Positions 1 through 14,200 of a stretch of 64,000 nucleotides of DNA are shown here, in pieces (position 1 is the stretch's first letter; each line of letters starts with the position of its first letter). Made by a program: the position numbers and the translations under genes. The notes under the pieces were generated by a model that was not told the origin of the DNA, searched no databases, and was given only the letters and a program-made list of their open reading frames with translations. This DNA comes from Pholis gunnellus (lineage: Eukaryota; Chordata; Actinopteri; Perciformes; Pholidae), in the NCBI GenBank assembly GCA_910591455.2, contig OU342815.1, positions 22,047,019-22,111,018 on the forward strand, read 5' to 3'.

Positions 1-150
1 GGTGCAGCTCTGTCCTGTAGTCCGTGTACACGCCGGGTCTGTTCTCCTCTTTGATGCTGCCGCTCCTCTGGGCCCGCCGCTGCTGATAGAGGAGGCGGCT
101 TATCACAGCCAGAGCGCACACGGCGATGAAGACCACCGCTGTGACCACAC
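1..150 (-). CDS. cntnap5: cntnap5 exon 24 (partial): transmembrane helix and cytoplasmic tail
   Basis: 150 bp visible, from residue 1173. Acceptor GTGTCCTCAG. Encodes VVTAVVFIAVCALAVI, a hydrophobic helix, then a basic stop-transfer SRLLYQQRRAQRSGS and an acidic/polar tail IKEENRPGVYTDYRTEL. In CNTNAP5 the tail (RFLYQHK and on to a terminal EYFI) is the last coding exon. By that comparison about 15 codons and the stop lie left of position 1. The basic juxtamembrane stretch is where related Casprs bind protein 4.1. Confidence 0.92.
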
Positions 151-3100
151 CTGAGGACACAGCAGGACAGACGCATTAGCGGACACCCAGGGGACAACGC
201 TGCTCTGTCCACATTACGCCTCCTGTGATCCTCATCTAAAGCGGTCAACGTCCATTTTGCTTTGACTCGGTTGTTTTAGAGATTAAAGCATTTGCCAAGA
301 CACAAAAATGGGTACTTGTGGCACAATGTATTATAACCACTAGCTCATGCAAGAACATTTACCAATTCTTATCCTAACTTTCTCTTACTTTATTTCCATA
401 CGGTGGCCTGGAGTGTGCCACGTCACGCTCCTATAACTTCAGATAACTAAATGTAAATGAGCAGCGCGAGCATGATGAATGCCAGCTGTGCGTGAATGGA
501 CGTGTGTCCATAAGAATAGTAAACTGGCATAATTAACGCCCCAATAACACCATATAAGACTAACGCATATTCTGTATTGAAGTCCTGCTTTCGGACATCC
601 ATAAAGGAAAGTCTATTGTTTCCTAACTAAACTAAAGGTGCTGCTAACGTCGAGGAATGGCGGAAAAAAACAACGATTGCTGTTAACGTCGTGTCCCCTG
701 AGGGTTGTAGCCTACTGTCGCTGACATAAAGAGGCCACTGATGACTGCAACAGGAGCGGTCAAATAGTTTATGATTGTCATATTGATATTGTTGTGTTAC
801 ATAATAGAAACAATAGCCATTTTAAATGAATGTGGACATTGTTAGGCTATATGAATACATTTAGAATTATATTAGCCTACAATTAAAAATTGCAGTCAAA
901 CAGGATAATGTCAACATAATTATGAAGTTTATGTAATTTATTTAGAGGTTTTGTGACTCAAAGTTGCTTCAAAATAAAAAAAAAATGAAATATAAAATCC
1001 ATTGGTGAAGAAACTAACATGAGACTAATGAGACTAACTCTCAGCAAGTTAAGCAAAAGTTTCTAAAATATGATAAACCCCATCCTACGTCTGTATAGTC
1101 ACAATGTCACAACACTGATTGAGAAGTTGTTAAAGCAGCATCCTTTAACAAGCTGAATCCCACGTGATGTATTGTGTTGCCGGTGTTGATGAGCCTCTCT
1201 TAGGCTCCTGTTGAGTGCAAATACAACGTTCATTCGTTATCCACCGACTCCCCCTGAAGGCAATTCTCCCTTCATCCTATATCTAATATCTCGCTGTGCT
1301 GTTAGATCTAAAGTTTATTTTACCAAAATCAACTATTCCTGTCAATGGTTGTATTGGTCTCACACTGATCCTGGATCAGCTTGGGGGAATTTGTCAACCA
1401 CAAAGTGAAAGGAGACGGAAAAACACAAAGCAACGTTTCCCTGTTTAGAAAGCACAAAGAAATCCTTAAACATCATCATCATCATCATCATCTTCATCAT
1501 CATCGTTGTCTATTCAATTTCAAACAGAACAGCGTGACTGGCAGTGATGGAGATGAGCCTGAGCTAAAGCCGAGTTATCAAGAGACCACGAAAACAAAAA
1601 GAAAGAAGAAGTAAAAGAATGAAGATGCAAATAAGAGGGAATGACAAATAACAAACAGTTGGGACTCATTTTCAATTAAGCAAAGACAAATAAAACCAGC
1701 ACAGAAGTGAGAAAACAGACCTGCTATCACAGCCAAATCCTTCTGGGTGCTGCTGCCGTGCTGCTCCTTATCTTTATTTGCTGTTACAGTTTGATCTGGA
1801 GGAGCAGAAACAAGACAAATGAACAGACATTAACGTCCCGTCATACAGGAGGCGAATGTCTGCCGGTGAGATCTCTGGCTGTCTTGGTTGACACTCCACC
1901 GCTAAGCTCTAGAATAACACTGAATTATGTTCCATAATAATCAAATTAAAGGGTGACTAAGGTGTTTTTCGACCCGGCCCCTGCTTCCCCCCTTGTGTGT
2001 AAGTGATCGAGGGGGAACGCTGCAGACGGCAGCTGCTAAACGAGCTGTAATGTAATCTCTGGGGGCAACTCCTCACCGTCTATGTACGATCACTAAAAGT
2101 GTTTGTTTCTGCCGCTGACTGGCTCGGATTGTTATTTTACCTGTAAGTGTCTGCTAACGTTATGGGAAGAACCCTACAGAGAAATAAAAACATTTGTCTT
2201 CACCTTTCCGTCTTCTGTTTGTTACGCAACCGTGGAATCGTGAGTGAGGGCTGGAGGGAGGAGTGTCTGTGTGTTCGCTGGAGTACAGAACGTGTCGCTT
2301 TGTGTCACGGATAAATATTTTGATGATTTCAACGTACAGTATGTGGATGCGACTCAAGATTTCAGAACGAGGCTTTTCTGAGCGAGACACAAAATAACAA
2401 AAGAGACGGGATCGAGAGAAAGGTAAAGAAAAAAGGTTTTATTTCTCTTTCGGGGCCTTTCCCGTAATGTTGTCAGACACTTAGAATGACAGTCTGAGCC
2501 CGTCAGTGGCAGAAACAAACACCGTAAATTGACGGTGGAGGGCACGCAACAACACTACAGTCAAGTACAGACACAACAGTTGACTCTACGACGGTCTGGA
2601 GACCGGCATGGATATAACTCTTAAGCATACACAATAAATAAATCAGACAAATAACTGGATTAACTTAAAACGAGACGTCGGAGAGAGACGCTCAGCTACA
2701 GCAGCAGCAGCAGCTCCATTCGCTACACGTCCTGGATTATATACATCATAGATGGTTGACGCACACAAATCTGATCAAACGCTCTCTCCTCTATGACAAC
2801 AATGAGCACTTTTAGTAGACATACCGAGCGATTTTATTGCAGCCCGTTTAGCGGCTGCTGTCCCTCAATGCTGGACCAATTTCAACAATTGCTGTCCCCA
2901 TTAGTCACTTAGGCACAAAGGAAAATGAAAAATACCAAAGTTATGCATTTCACTTCTCTCCTTTTAACGTTTGCATTCCCCTGTAGCTCTCTCTGGTTGG
3001 TTAAATGACTTGCAAAATGTCCATCTCTGAGCAACACGGCGGTCAGAAGGCGGGGGTGTTGGTGAGGAAGGCTTGGCTGACCCGTGTCAAAGCGTCACCC

Positions 3101-4539
3101 TGAAGGCACCGTGGTGCGGCTGTTTCATGTTATAGCTCCACGAGATGAGCCCCTCCATGTAGCTGCCAAAAGCACATTTTTTCATTACGCTCTGAATGAG
3201 AAAATCTCATTTGTGCATCCGCCAGCTCAATCTGCTGCCTCGACAGACGGGACGGGACAATTAGGACGGCAACTGAACTGTATTCATGTTTTATGGTATA
3301 TATTTATTGATATGATGCGGCAATGTGGTCAGATGTAAGCAAAGCCCAGAGCCTGTCCATCCTGTCGGGCGTCGCTGCTAACTACGTTTTTTATGTTAAA
3401 ACGTTTGTTGCTGTTTGCTTCACACCAAAAAAACAAAGATTTGAGGAGTAAAGAGACACTTGTGTTACTTTAAGGCGCCGGTGTCGACAGCTCCGTCGGT
3501 AAAATGCACGTGTTCTGCCAGACAGATGACTGAAAACACAGCTGGAATGTGTCTGGTTTTAATTAAAGAGACTGTCATTCAATTCACAAGTTACAAGTCA
3601 CTTTTAAAACATGTGACAGCTCAACAGGAGGCAGATTAGACTGCTAGTTCTGCTTCGAGTCGATTTGTTCATTTTCAGAAAGCCTGGGGCGAGCGACACA
3701 AGGAGGAGTTACTGGGTTAGCAGCCATTTATGGTCATTTATAACCAGGATTGATCATCACGGTACCGCATGTTGCTTTAAGCTACAACCTGCTCAAAAGA
3801 GCTCCACCTTTCCCCAAAGTGATCAGATTGTTTCACAGCAGAGCAGAGAGAAGTGGCAAGAAAGAGACAAATAGCGAAACAGCAACAAAACAACGAGGGC
3901 ATGAGACCTTGTGTAGAGGGGGCGCCCCCCATGTGCTCAGGCTGAGTCCTCAGCAGTGACCCGAGTTTACATCCGATCCATCCCTAATCCCGTCGATCCT
4001 GCATTATCAATAAACCGCATTATCTCTTAACCGCTTATCCTGTTCCCAGCTGATCCCAGCTGACATTGGGCAGGATAAAGACAGACAGCCATTCACGGCC
4101 ACGTTCATGCAAAGGAGGACACGTACACTGCACACAGGAGGACCGTCCGGCCCGGGATTCGAACTCTTGGCCCCTCTTGCCGTGCAGGGACAGTGCTAGC
4201 CACCACAGTGCTAGTGCATCCCCTGTACCATCTAATAAAGTCAATAGTATTCCCAACGTTCCCGACATTCGGGCTGCAATCCTCTTTTTTCTTATTGTTG
4301 ATTAATGTGTCAATTATTTTTTTCACTCATCAGATAAGTCGCGTAGATCCCAACATGTAAGAAGCTGAAACTAGAACATTTTTGCTGAATAAATAACTGG
4401 AAATATTTTGTCATCAAATAATTGATTAGTTTCACCTTTTTCCATCTCACTTGCAGGCCTGAAGAGAAACTAGGAAAAAAAAGTGCAGCACACTCTGGCT
4501 CCATATCGCTTTTATTCAAGTGACCTTTCAACGATCATG

Positions 4540-4590
<51 letters not shown>

Positions 4591-5222
4591 TGTTTCACCT
4601 TGCAGCGTGTGCGAGGTGGACTCCGCCAGCGCTCCACAGTTTGATTGCACCAGCGGACCGCGGATGGTCACGAGCGAGCTCCCGCGATTCGTCAGCGCCG
4701 CCTTCAGCGGTGCGACGTGATTGAACTGGACCGAGGAGAGGCAGCCAATGAAACCTTTGGAAGCCGCTTGCATCACTTCCTCGTCGAGGTTCTCCCTCCC
4801 TGCGGAGATGCAGGAGAGAGTTGACAAAAAGGCATGTTGTTCCAAATAGTCACATTTTTTTGGGGGGGGTTGGGTGGGATTACAGCAATTAACAGACCAA
4901 AATTGGTGATGACGTGAGCAGTTTTGTGAACATGGAGGGAGGACTTACTGGTGACTTTGCCCAATGTCAGGGACCTGATTAAGATCAGCTCTGCATCAGA
5001 TGACAGTGTGTACTTTCTGTGGATGTCCTGGTCGATCTGGTCGAGTGGAGAGAAATCAAATAACAAGGCAATTACGAGAAATCTAAACCGAGGTAACACC
5101 AGCAGCAGCAGCAGCAGCGCATTTCAATACATTATAGATTGAGACTTGTCTTCTCTACAGCCTCATGACACCCATATCCACCCACAGTTAGCTTTGAAGC
5201 GATTTAGACTGCTCGCTTCTGC

Positions 5223-5253
<31 letters not shown>

Positions 5254-8200
5254 TATGCTGACTCAGTTGCATCACTTAACTTGATGATCTGCAATAAAAC
5301 ACTGCAGTGATTTTGATTGCGTCCACCTCCGTTTATAAAATTGCAGACAGTGCTACATGTAATAAACCTGCTGGTCACACGGCGAGGAATGGATTTCTAT
5401 TACAGTGGGAACTTAATTCCAGCACCGTTTCTCTATTGTTGTGTGTTTGGACAGCAGGTCGAACATTCCTACTGATGTGTGATGACGTTGTGTCATTCCA
5501 CAGAATTTGATTCATTAATACAAATGTTGCACATTGTTTGTTTGTTTATAATCTTAGAATTGAGTTTCATATAAGCTATGACAAAGATGCTCATAGCTTG
5601 TCATAGTTTGTGGTGGTTCCATTTTGAAGCCTCGAGTTCGGTGATTTGGCCGTCGCCATCTTTGCTTTTTTGCAAACCGATGAAAAGATGTGACCAAATT
5701 TGGAATGTGGAAGAGTGACGTAGAGACGCCGTACACGTCTCTGGTAGAGACCTGTCAATCACTGTGTAGCCCCGCCCCTAAAGCATCCCCTGCTTTATGG
5801 TCTGTTTGACTCTAAATGGACCATCATTTACTAAATGAACATCATGCTGTATTGAAGAAGACTTGAAACTAGAGATTGAGACCATAAACTCATGTTTACA
5901 ATGTTTACTGAGGTAATAAATCAAGAGAGAAGTAGAGTCATTTTCTCATAGACTTCTATACAACCAGAGGAGTCGCCCCCTGGTGGTCAGTAGAGAAAAT
6001 GCAGCTTTAAGACACTTCCACATCTGCTTCACTCGGCAGAACTTGACGTCGCCGCCTGGCAAAGTCAAATATGATGAGAATAACAAAATAATATTTACTC
6101 AAGCGCCACTTTCTAGCCTTTTAGGGAGCTTTCAACCACATCTAAGGGTCTTCGCAAGCAGATGGCTCTTGCTCACTTGTCGTCGCTTGTGGAACTTCGG
6201 ACTTGCGATAACGGTCGGTCCTATATAAGGGAGAGATTGAAATTCCTGGGAACGCAAATTCCATCTGCCATGTTCGATGAGGCTAAAAGTAGGGCTGTGC
6301 TTCTTTTCATGGATCAGAGGGAATGCAAAACGTATTGCGAGGTCAGGAGGCAGGAGGCACAAAAAGTAACGCCAGGGAACAAAAAAGTAATTACTAGGCC
6401 AGGGGTGGCCAACCCGCGGCTCGCGAGCCGCATGCGGCTCTTTGCCCGGTTTCATGCGGCTCTTACGTTCATATCGAAGTTTGTATTTGTGTTTTTTTAA
6501 TGTTCGTGTTCGCTTCGCTTGAGTTAAATACGGTATTTTCGTCAAACGCGCATGTGCGGCCACAGATTACGTTCCTCGTCGACCCATTTAACGCCGAGAC
6601 GGACTGTTTGAAAGCCCCGCTAGTCACAGATGAGGATGCGGCTGAGTTAGAGATGATCGATCTTTGTGAGGAGGACCAACTCAAACCTGCTTTAAGGGAC
6701 GGGACCATTGAGTTCTGGAAAAAGGTGCCAATGAAAAAATACCCCAATGTCAAACGGGCTGCGCTTAAGATACTGTCAATGTTCGGGTCAACATACGTCT
6801 GCGAGTCTGTGTTTTCTACCCTGAAACACGTGAAATCAAAGCATCGATCTGTTCTGACTGACACCCATGTGAAAGAATTGCTTCGAGTGGCAACAACGGA
6901 ATACAAGCCAGATTTGAAGAGGATTGTTCAAGGCAAGGAATGCCAGAAGTCCCACTAAGTAACATGCATAGTAAAAGAAAAACACTATTGTAAATTATTA
7001 TATTTTTGTTTGTGGACTTGGTTGAACTGAGAGTTTGTCTGTGTGAGACAGTGCACACAATGTTCATTGTTGAAAATGACTGGCCTGTGGTCTTAGGAGT
7101 CAATTTCTGTCATTATCATATTGGTGTGTGACATTTACAATAAATCTGGCTGAGCAAAGGTATGTGTGTGTGTGAGGAAGGGATAGGGTGATGTTCATGT
7201 GTGCCCATGTGTATGATGTGGCTCTTTGCGGTAACACAGTAAAAAATGTGGCTCTTGGTCTCTGACTGGTTGGCCACCCCTGTACTAGGCGTTCACACCG
7301 CTCACCTGTACATAGAGGTTTTTTCCCACTCGGTGGATTCTGATCCGATGGAGTCGTCCGTCTGCCAGGTTAGTGAGGACGGGGCTGAACACGTCTGGAC
7401 TCCTGTCGGTCTGAAGGTGATACCAGATCTGCAGACTCCCTGGAAACAAAGCATGTAGAGACATGTAAGCTTTCCTCTGACCCCCAAAACACACTGGCGG
7501 GATGGAAAAGCATGTTTTAAAACTACACTGTTCATCCTAGCCAGAAGCTGTAATAAAACATAATTATCGTCAGATTTTTATATTTCCTAACGTCCTTCAA
7601 AAGCCACCAAAACAAAGCTTCAAATTGTGATATTTCATCAAAAACACTATATTCTACATGTCTCATTTATAATCTCGCCCTGAATAAACCGTTTACTTTA
7701 ACCAGATCCTGTAAAAAGCATTACATTATGAGCTCCTCAGTGCAACTAGGAAGCCATGATTGATTCTCCTGAGACTCACAGTCACGCCACAACAATTCCA
7801 TGAAACTTGGACTGAACTGCTGCTGAACACAGAGCAGAGAGGAGAGGCTGTAAGAAGAGGTTGCACAAATATATCTAGTGCATAGAGCCTCCATTTCCTA
7901 CACTTTTGAGCACTTGGAGAAACGTTTGATATATAGATTCACAAATAACACAAAGTGACCATATAAGGGCCAAACGTTTACATTTAAGAAGACACAAAAA
8001 ACTGAAAGAACACAATTAAAACATGGCATAATAGCGCAGGACAGGAGTTTTAAACAAACGGTGTGTCTTGATGTGATTCTGCAGGCGGAGCATTGCACAG
8101 CCTCGGTGCTACCGCCTCAGGAGCTCGGTCACCGCGGGTCTTAAGGCGAGTGCGTGGGACAGACAGAAGACCCAACACGTTTCATCTGAGAGCAGGTGAA

Positions 8201-11200
8201 TATGGGCGAAGTAGTCCAGCTACATATGTAGTTGTGAAGTAAATAATCAAGGATCCTTTTTTATGATTCATGGCATTAAAAGTGTTTTTTACGGCACAAA
8301 AGACATTTTTGATTTCTCTTCACTTCCAGCCATGATTCCTTTGTTTCCACAGGGGTGCAGGAGATACTCTAACTGTGCATTCCAGCCCACTGTTATGACT
8401 TCAAGGCTTCAAGTATGCGAGCTTCGCATCGTGATGCCTTATAGCAGAAGAGAATACACTGATTTACCCAAAAACGATGTGGCTGCTCATATATAAATAG
8501 ACTGCTATATCTAAACTTCTTCAATTGCCTTTTGAGATATACAAATATTTATCTCTGAGCTCTTGTCTCCCACACAGAAAAAAAAAAAAAAAGTCAATAT
8601 GTGCTCAGTGTTCCTCCCACACACACAATCTCTGCCAGATCAAAGAGTCAGATAGCTATGCATTGTCAAGTGGAGCCGGGTCAATATTACAATTCCCGGT
8701 TTGTAGGTGAAGGGCTCTGTGTAGTGATTCATTTCAAATCCTGAGAGTGCTCCTGTAGACGAAGGTCACTGTGGATGAAGTGTCTCCTTCTGCCCTTCAG
8801 TGTTTACAGAGACCCGGGGAACATGGGAGTTCTGTTTTACCACAAAAGAGTGACTTACAGGACACTGACACTGACTCCGAATAACCACCGCTCTGTCACT
8901 CAATGTGATACTCTAAAGTTTGGATACAGCTTAGAGGCTGTCAGTTTAAAGCTTTGAGGCCTTTCATGTGTCGGAAGCTGACAAACGCTGAGATACTGCG
9001 CTGACAGCAGGAAATACTCGCCGGCTAGCGGGGACCTTTTTCTGAAGTGGAACAGTTTAGTCCAATCGCAGTCGGGTCTTTTTGTGTTTGTTCTGTTTTT
9101 TTTTATTATTTACAGTCTTTTTATCTCTGCTAGGCGTACGCTGGGGAGATCGTGTGTTCAGTCGTGTGAGAGCGTGCGTGCATCTTTCCGTCGACAGCTA
9201 ATCTCACATCCTGCTGGACCCATCGGCCTAATGTCTCTCTGCTCATTTTTTGATGATGATGTTTGCTCAAAAACCTCTTTTATTTACTGTTATATACCGT
9301 CACCGACTGCTGACTTCTCGCTCCTCAACGACTGCATCAGCAGCGAAAGTCATCTCCGTTAATCGGCGAAGCTAAAAACGTGCCCTGCAGAGTCTTTGTT
9401 GTGGCTCAAACGATGACATGCATAGACAGGTTTTGGAGCATCTGCAGATTAATTCAATACCAGATATGTTATGATCCACTAAAGTTAAAGGCCCGATTAA
9501 AGATGAATAAATCCCTGTTTTTGTTATCTTTGCTGCCGTCTTGACTTTAAAGGGAGCCGGGAAGAGGGAGACACACCTGGCAGAGAGCTGCACTCCACTG
9601 AGTGCATCTTTTCCTCTGGATACACAACAACGTTTTTACTGTGCATCTGGACTGGCGTATAATGTATTGGACTGTAAAGACTCACGATGATTAAAGACGC
9701 AGCGGAGAAGCAGAACAGCGGAGGCTAAATCTATTCATTAGCCTGTAATCAGTTTGTGTGGGCGGCTCCGGTATTATGTTCATGCTGGCAGCTGCAGCAC
9801 CAGTAAGAAACACATTAGCTGCCTGTTCGCTGTCAGCCTCACTTTCCTGCTCGACACCATGCAAATAAACTTGAGATTTACCAAATGTGTTAATTAAGTG
9901 CACCCTCCACCCCTCCAGACATCCCGGGTTTCATGACATGTTTTAACAGGCAAACCTGCACGTGTCCTCGCAATCAGTCCTCGCCAAAGGTTACAAAGAA
10001 CAAGAAAGAAGTAAGTGCTGTGGCTGCTGCAGTGCAACGGGATTCATTCCTTTAAGTGGATTCTAAAAAATGGCGATCTCCAAGTGAACTCTGGCGCACC
10101 TCGCTTGTAGTGCGAATGTAAAGTGGACCGGCCCGATTGTCAAAGGAAAGCAATCTCCTGTGTAATTATGCAAAAAAGTGAACCGGTAACCATGGTAACG
10201 CAATTGTGTCAGCTTGTGCGAGCAGGGATTTTCTCTTATTAGCAGAAACCCGAGCTGGTGCCGGCTCTGTTTCTACCCGTTATGTCATTATTTGACATTT
10301 CCAGTCGAGTCGCAACTAACAAACACAAAACCCACAACTTACTTCTTTTGTCAGGTTAAATAAATAAATATTAAATGTTAAGATATTTGTACAATCTACC
10401 CGTATCACAGCTCTGATGCGGAGCCGTCTTACAGTCAAGACGGAGGAGGCGAAGAGAAACTGGCTGGTGACACACAGCTTATGACCTACAATAGAGTTCT
10501 CCATTCCGGACCCTCCGGCTCTCTGCGCTCTCAAAGATCAGCACCAAGATATGTAACGAGGTGGAAGATGTGTTTGCCAACAACTTAGTAGTTAAATTGA
10601 TCTGGCTTGCTGCGTAGGCTAAGTTACTGTTTTCTCCACATCAGCGAGGAAAGATACAGATGTTACAGATAACAGAAAAGTGCAGATCTCTGACAGGTGT
10701 GTCGAGGATATATTCATCTTGTATCGTGCCCGACATTAGCGGATCATAACATAAAGGGGATGGAATTAACCTGAAAAGGCCAAACAACTGACTCGGTAAG
10801 GCTGGTTTTCAGCTGAGCAAATTGCCAGAATTGTCTTCTTGCTGCTGAAGGTGTTGCTGATCACTAGCGGACCCGACAGTCAGCAGTCAATGTCGGTATA
10901 AAACAGTCACCGCAACCACGAGAGGTCCTTGAGCATCGCATAAGTCATAAATGAGCATATAAAGTATTATTCTCATGGGTTTAGTAATATGAGAGATTAG
11001 CCTTGGACACACACACACACACACATGCACACACACACAGTTGAAGGCATGATCTCCCCACAGGCCTACGCCTGGCGGACATAACTATATATGTCACGGC
11101 CATGAGTTATTACGGTGCAGCAGGTCTTTTTTTTTCTCTCTTTCATACTATGAATGTGAAACCCGTACGTACCGTTCTTTGCCAGGATGACGGCGATGTA

Positions 11201-14200
11201 TTGCTGGCTGAAGGTGCTGACAGTGAGCAGCATGGCCGGTCTCTGGGAGGTGACGAAACTGAAGGCCATGTCCTCTCTGGCCCTGCTGCTGCTCTCTGTG
11301 GAAACACTGGAGGCCTGCGAGCGTCTGTTCTGCATCACCGAGAAGGGCTCCTGGAAGGTGTAGGTCACCGAGGACTCCATGTCGAAGGACACCGACACCT
11401 CTGCAGCAACAAACAGAGACAAGACAAGACAAGACAGAAATAAAGGGGGTTTCAGTGCCGGCAGCTCCGTTAACAACTGTTTTTTGCAATCCAGATTAAA
11501 AGACTGAAACCCAGCTCGCAGCCTCCAGATGCTGCAATGTTCATTACACCTCAACATGTGAAAAAGTGTTCGCAGGAAAAACCAGCGCAACTCAATCAAA
11601 AGTGAGGTGAAAAGTGTTTGTGCCCAACGGGTAAGGCACTTTAAAAAAGTGAGAATCTCTCCAAAAACAATGTATTTCTTCAGCGATGTAGCGGTGTGTG
11701 TGTATGCAGGTACGCGGGAACTCTCTGGACATTCACTGTATATATATACTGTGTACCTACGATCCATCTTGCGGAGCGAGGCTGCAGCAGAACAAGATGT
11801 TGTATTCGGTGGAGTTTTCACACACAAATTAAACTTCTGTTATCTTCGCTGTCTTTCTGGAACACGAACTTGGCAGAGGGATATAAAACGGATGAGTTGA
11901 TGAGCTAATCATGTGCACGCAACCTCTGCAAATATGAAGCGGACACGCCAAAGCACATTGTCAAACTGTTTTAAAGAAAAGATGGTGATGCAGTCAACGC
12001 TTAATCAGACATTTTTACCGGAGGATGCCGCCTGGTCGTACCACAGTTTCTGCTCGTTGCACATCCACTCATCTCGAGGCAACTGCTTCATATCATTGCC
12101 GGGTAACGTACTGATATATTTATACACTAAATAAAGGCCAGAAGATAATACTGACACGAAAAAAACATACTTAAAAAAGGCAACATTCATTTAATCCAAC
12201 CGTTGCTTTTAAAGTGGAGCACTTTCATTGCGTCAGAACTTCAGAGCCATAAACTTCCACCGTCACGTTATCGTACATCTGAAGGAGTTTATCTAAGAGC
12301 TGCGTTTTACACCTGAAAGTGTAACTCCCAGAGAGACACAGATCAATGGAAGAGTCCATAACCTACAGATGACATATCTGATAGGCACCGCAACAACGCA
12401 GCCAAGATCCAAGTTGTAATAAAGCAGAAGAATCTTTTGAACAGCAGTCGGATTAACTGTATCCTGGCACGGGCGACACTTTCATAATCGACACACTGAG
12501 CGAGAGGAAACAGTGCAAACAGTGCAGTGTGGTCTGTCGCATTGGCAGCCACTATATCTCTGTACATATATGATCTGTTAGCTCAGCCTGCTGCTCTGGT
12601 GGGGCCCGGCTGTGTCGTGTCTGTGCTCGAAGGAGATAATTTGGTTTAATGCATTTTAAATGTTCTTGGGAGTCTGGAGCCAGGACAAGTATTAATTGCC
12701 TCTTGCGTCACTTGCATTTTTATCGACGCGCTGTAATGGAATAACCTTGGCAATGATCGATTACATATTTGTTGTAATCTACATTAAACCTGTTTAATTA
12801 CATAAAGTGTGAAGCGTTTGCTGTCGATCAGGACTCACCTTGGTTACAGGTGGTCCCTCCGTAGGCCGACTGGGAGCAGTCGCACACGTAGCCGTTGCTC
12901 TTCTCGATGCACCTCCCTCGGTTGTGGCAGAGGCTGGTGGAGCCGCTGCAGTAGCCGGGACATCCGGAGGTCACCCCCGGCGTCATCTTGGCCCTCTCCT
13001 CCAGGTCGAAGCTCACGCCGTTGACGGTCAGAGTCCTGATGCAGCCCAGGAAGCCTCTCTGCTGGGACGCCGTTCCTCCTGTGAGGAGAACAGCTGTGCT
13101 CAGATGTATCTTTGATGGTTTTATTCTCTTAAAGGCCGACGAGGATATCATTTATTTAATTCCAGTCTAGAGCAACTCTGTGGGCACTGGAGCATGTGGA
13201 ATCAAATTAAGACTAAATATAAACTTCACTGTGAGATGACACTGTGAGATTAAAAAACAAGTGTTGGTGACAGCTGATAAGTGATGCTTCATAGAGGTGG
13301 CAGACGGACGACTTCTTTTATGTAAACGTGTCACATTGTTATTATGCCTCTACTTTACCCAGAACCAAACATGCAAACAGGTGGGTAAAGTTTCCTTTCA
13401 TGATCCCACGAGGCTGATAAATGATACTTCAATCAAGTTTTTGAATGTGTCTGGCATATGTCTAGTGGTGTATGTCGATGGAACAAACAGCAGGGATTCC
13501 ATATGTTACCAGAAGTAATATCAAGCAGGAGAAGACAGGCTTTGGGATTTCATACACGCTCGCAGTATTGTATAAGGCTATATGGCCTTTTGAAAGAGAC
13601 AGCTTATTGTAGTCAGGGTTCGTGCTATTAATGCTACTAGCTCCCGTTTCCGGAGTGTATCTTTGCTGCCAGAGTCCTGTGTTGTCCAGCTCAATATCCT
13701 CTTAATATGACAGAGTAACAAGACCCTTCGAAGGGTATATGTGGTCGGCAATGTTTCTCACCTGGCTCAAATGTTCAATGTGTGTTTCCTTGGGTCAATA
13801 TGTTGGAATCACCCACCTACAGTTTAGAGCCGACTGATGTTACACTCCTAGAAGCCTACACCCTCAAATCTGCGGGGAAAACACGTTTCTTCACAGTGGC
13901 CGAATGGATTTTTAATCATTCAAAATGCATTTGAGACGTTGGTCTTCCTTTGTTCTTTTGCAATTTGAACTGCAAATATAGCCTTTGCCAACCTCTCAGG
14001 ATATAAGACCCTGGGAACATAGGAACCTTGAATACAGGACCTTGGAAACATAAGACCCAAAGAATTTAGGACCCTGCAAATTATATAACCCTGAAGAATA
14101 TACTGTATGTCCCTGGGAACATAGGAACATGGGACCCTGGGAACATAGGAACTTTGGATATAAGACCCTGGCAACATAGGACCCTGGAGACATAGTACCC

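Noticed and set aside
1381..1614. Plus-strand ORF with a histidine run (HHHHHHHLHHH)
   Set aside because: Encoded by a CAT microsatellite; no other gene signal.
4120..4215. tRNA-like GGGATTCGAACTC motif
   Set aside because: Only a B-box-like fragment is present and no cloverleaf can be drawn. It belongs to a dispersed fish repeat.
6162..6500. 112-codon plus-strand ORF running into the hAT element
   Set aside because: It spans the target-site duplication and transposon end, so the fusion is accidental. The upstream part has no recognisable family.
11066..11827. 253-codon minus-strand ORF
   Set aside because: It contains cntnap5 exon 19 in frame plus translated intron on both sides. The acceptor at 11401 and donor at 11172 delimit the real coding part.
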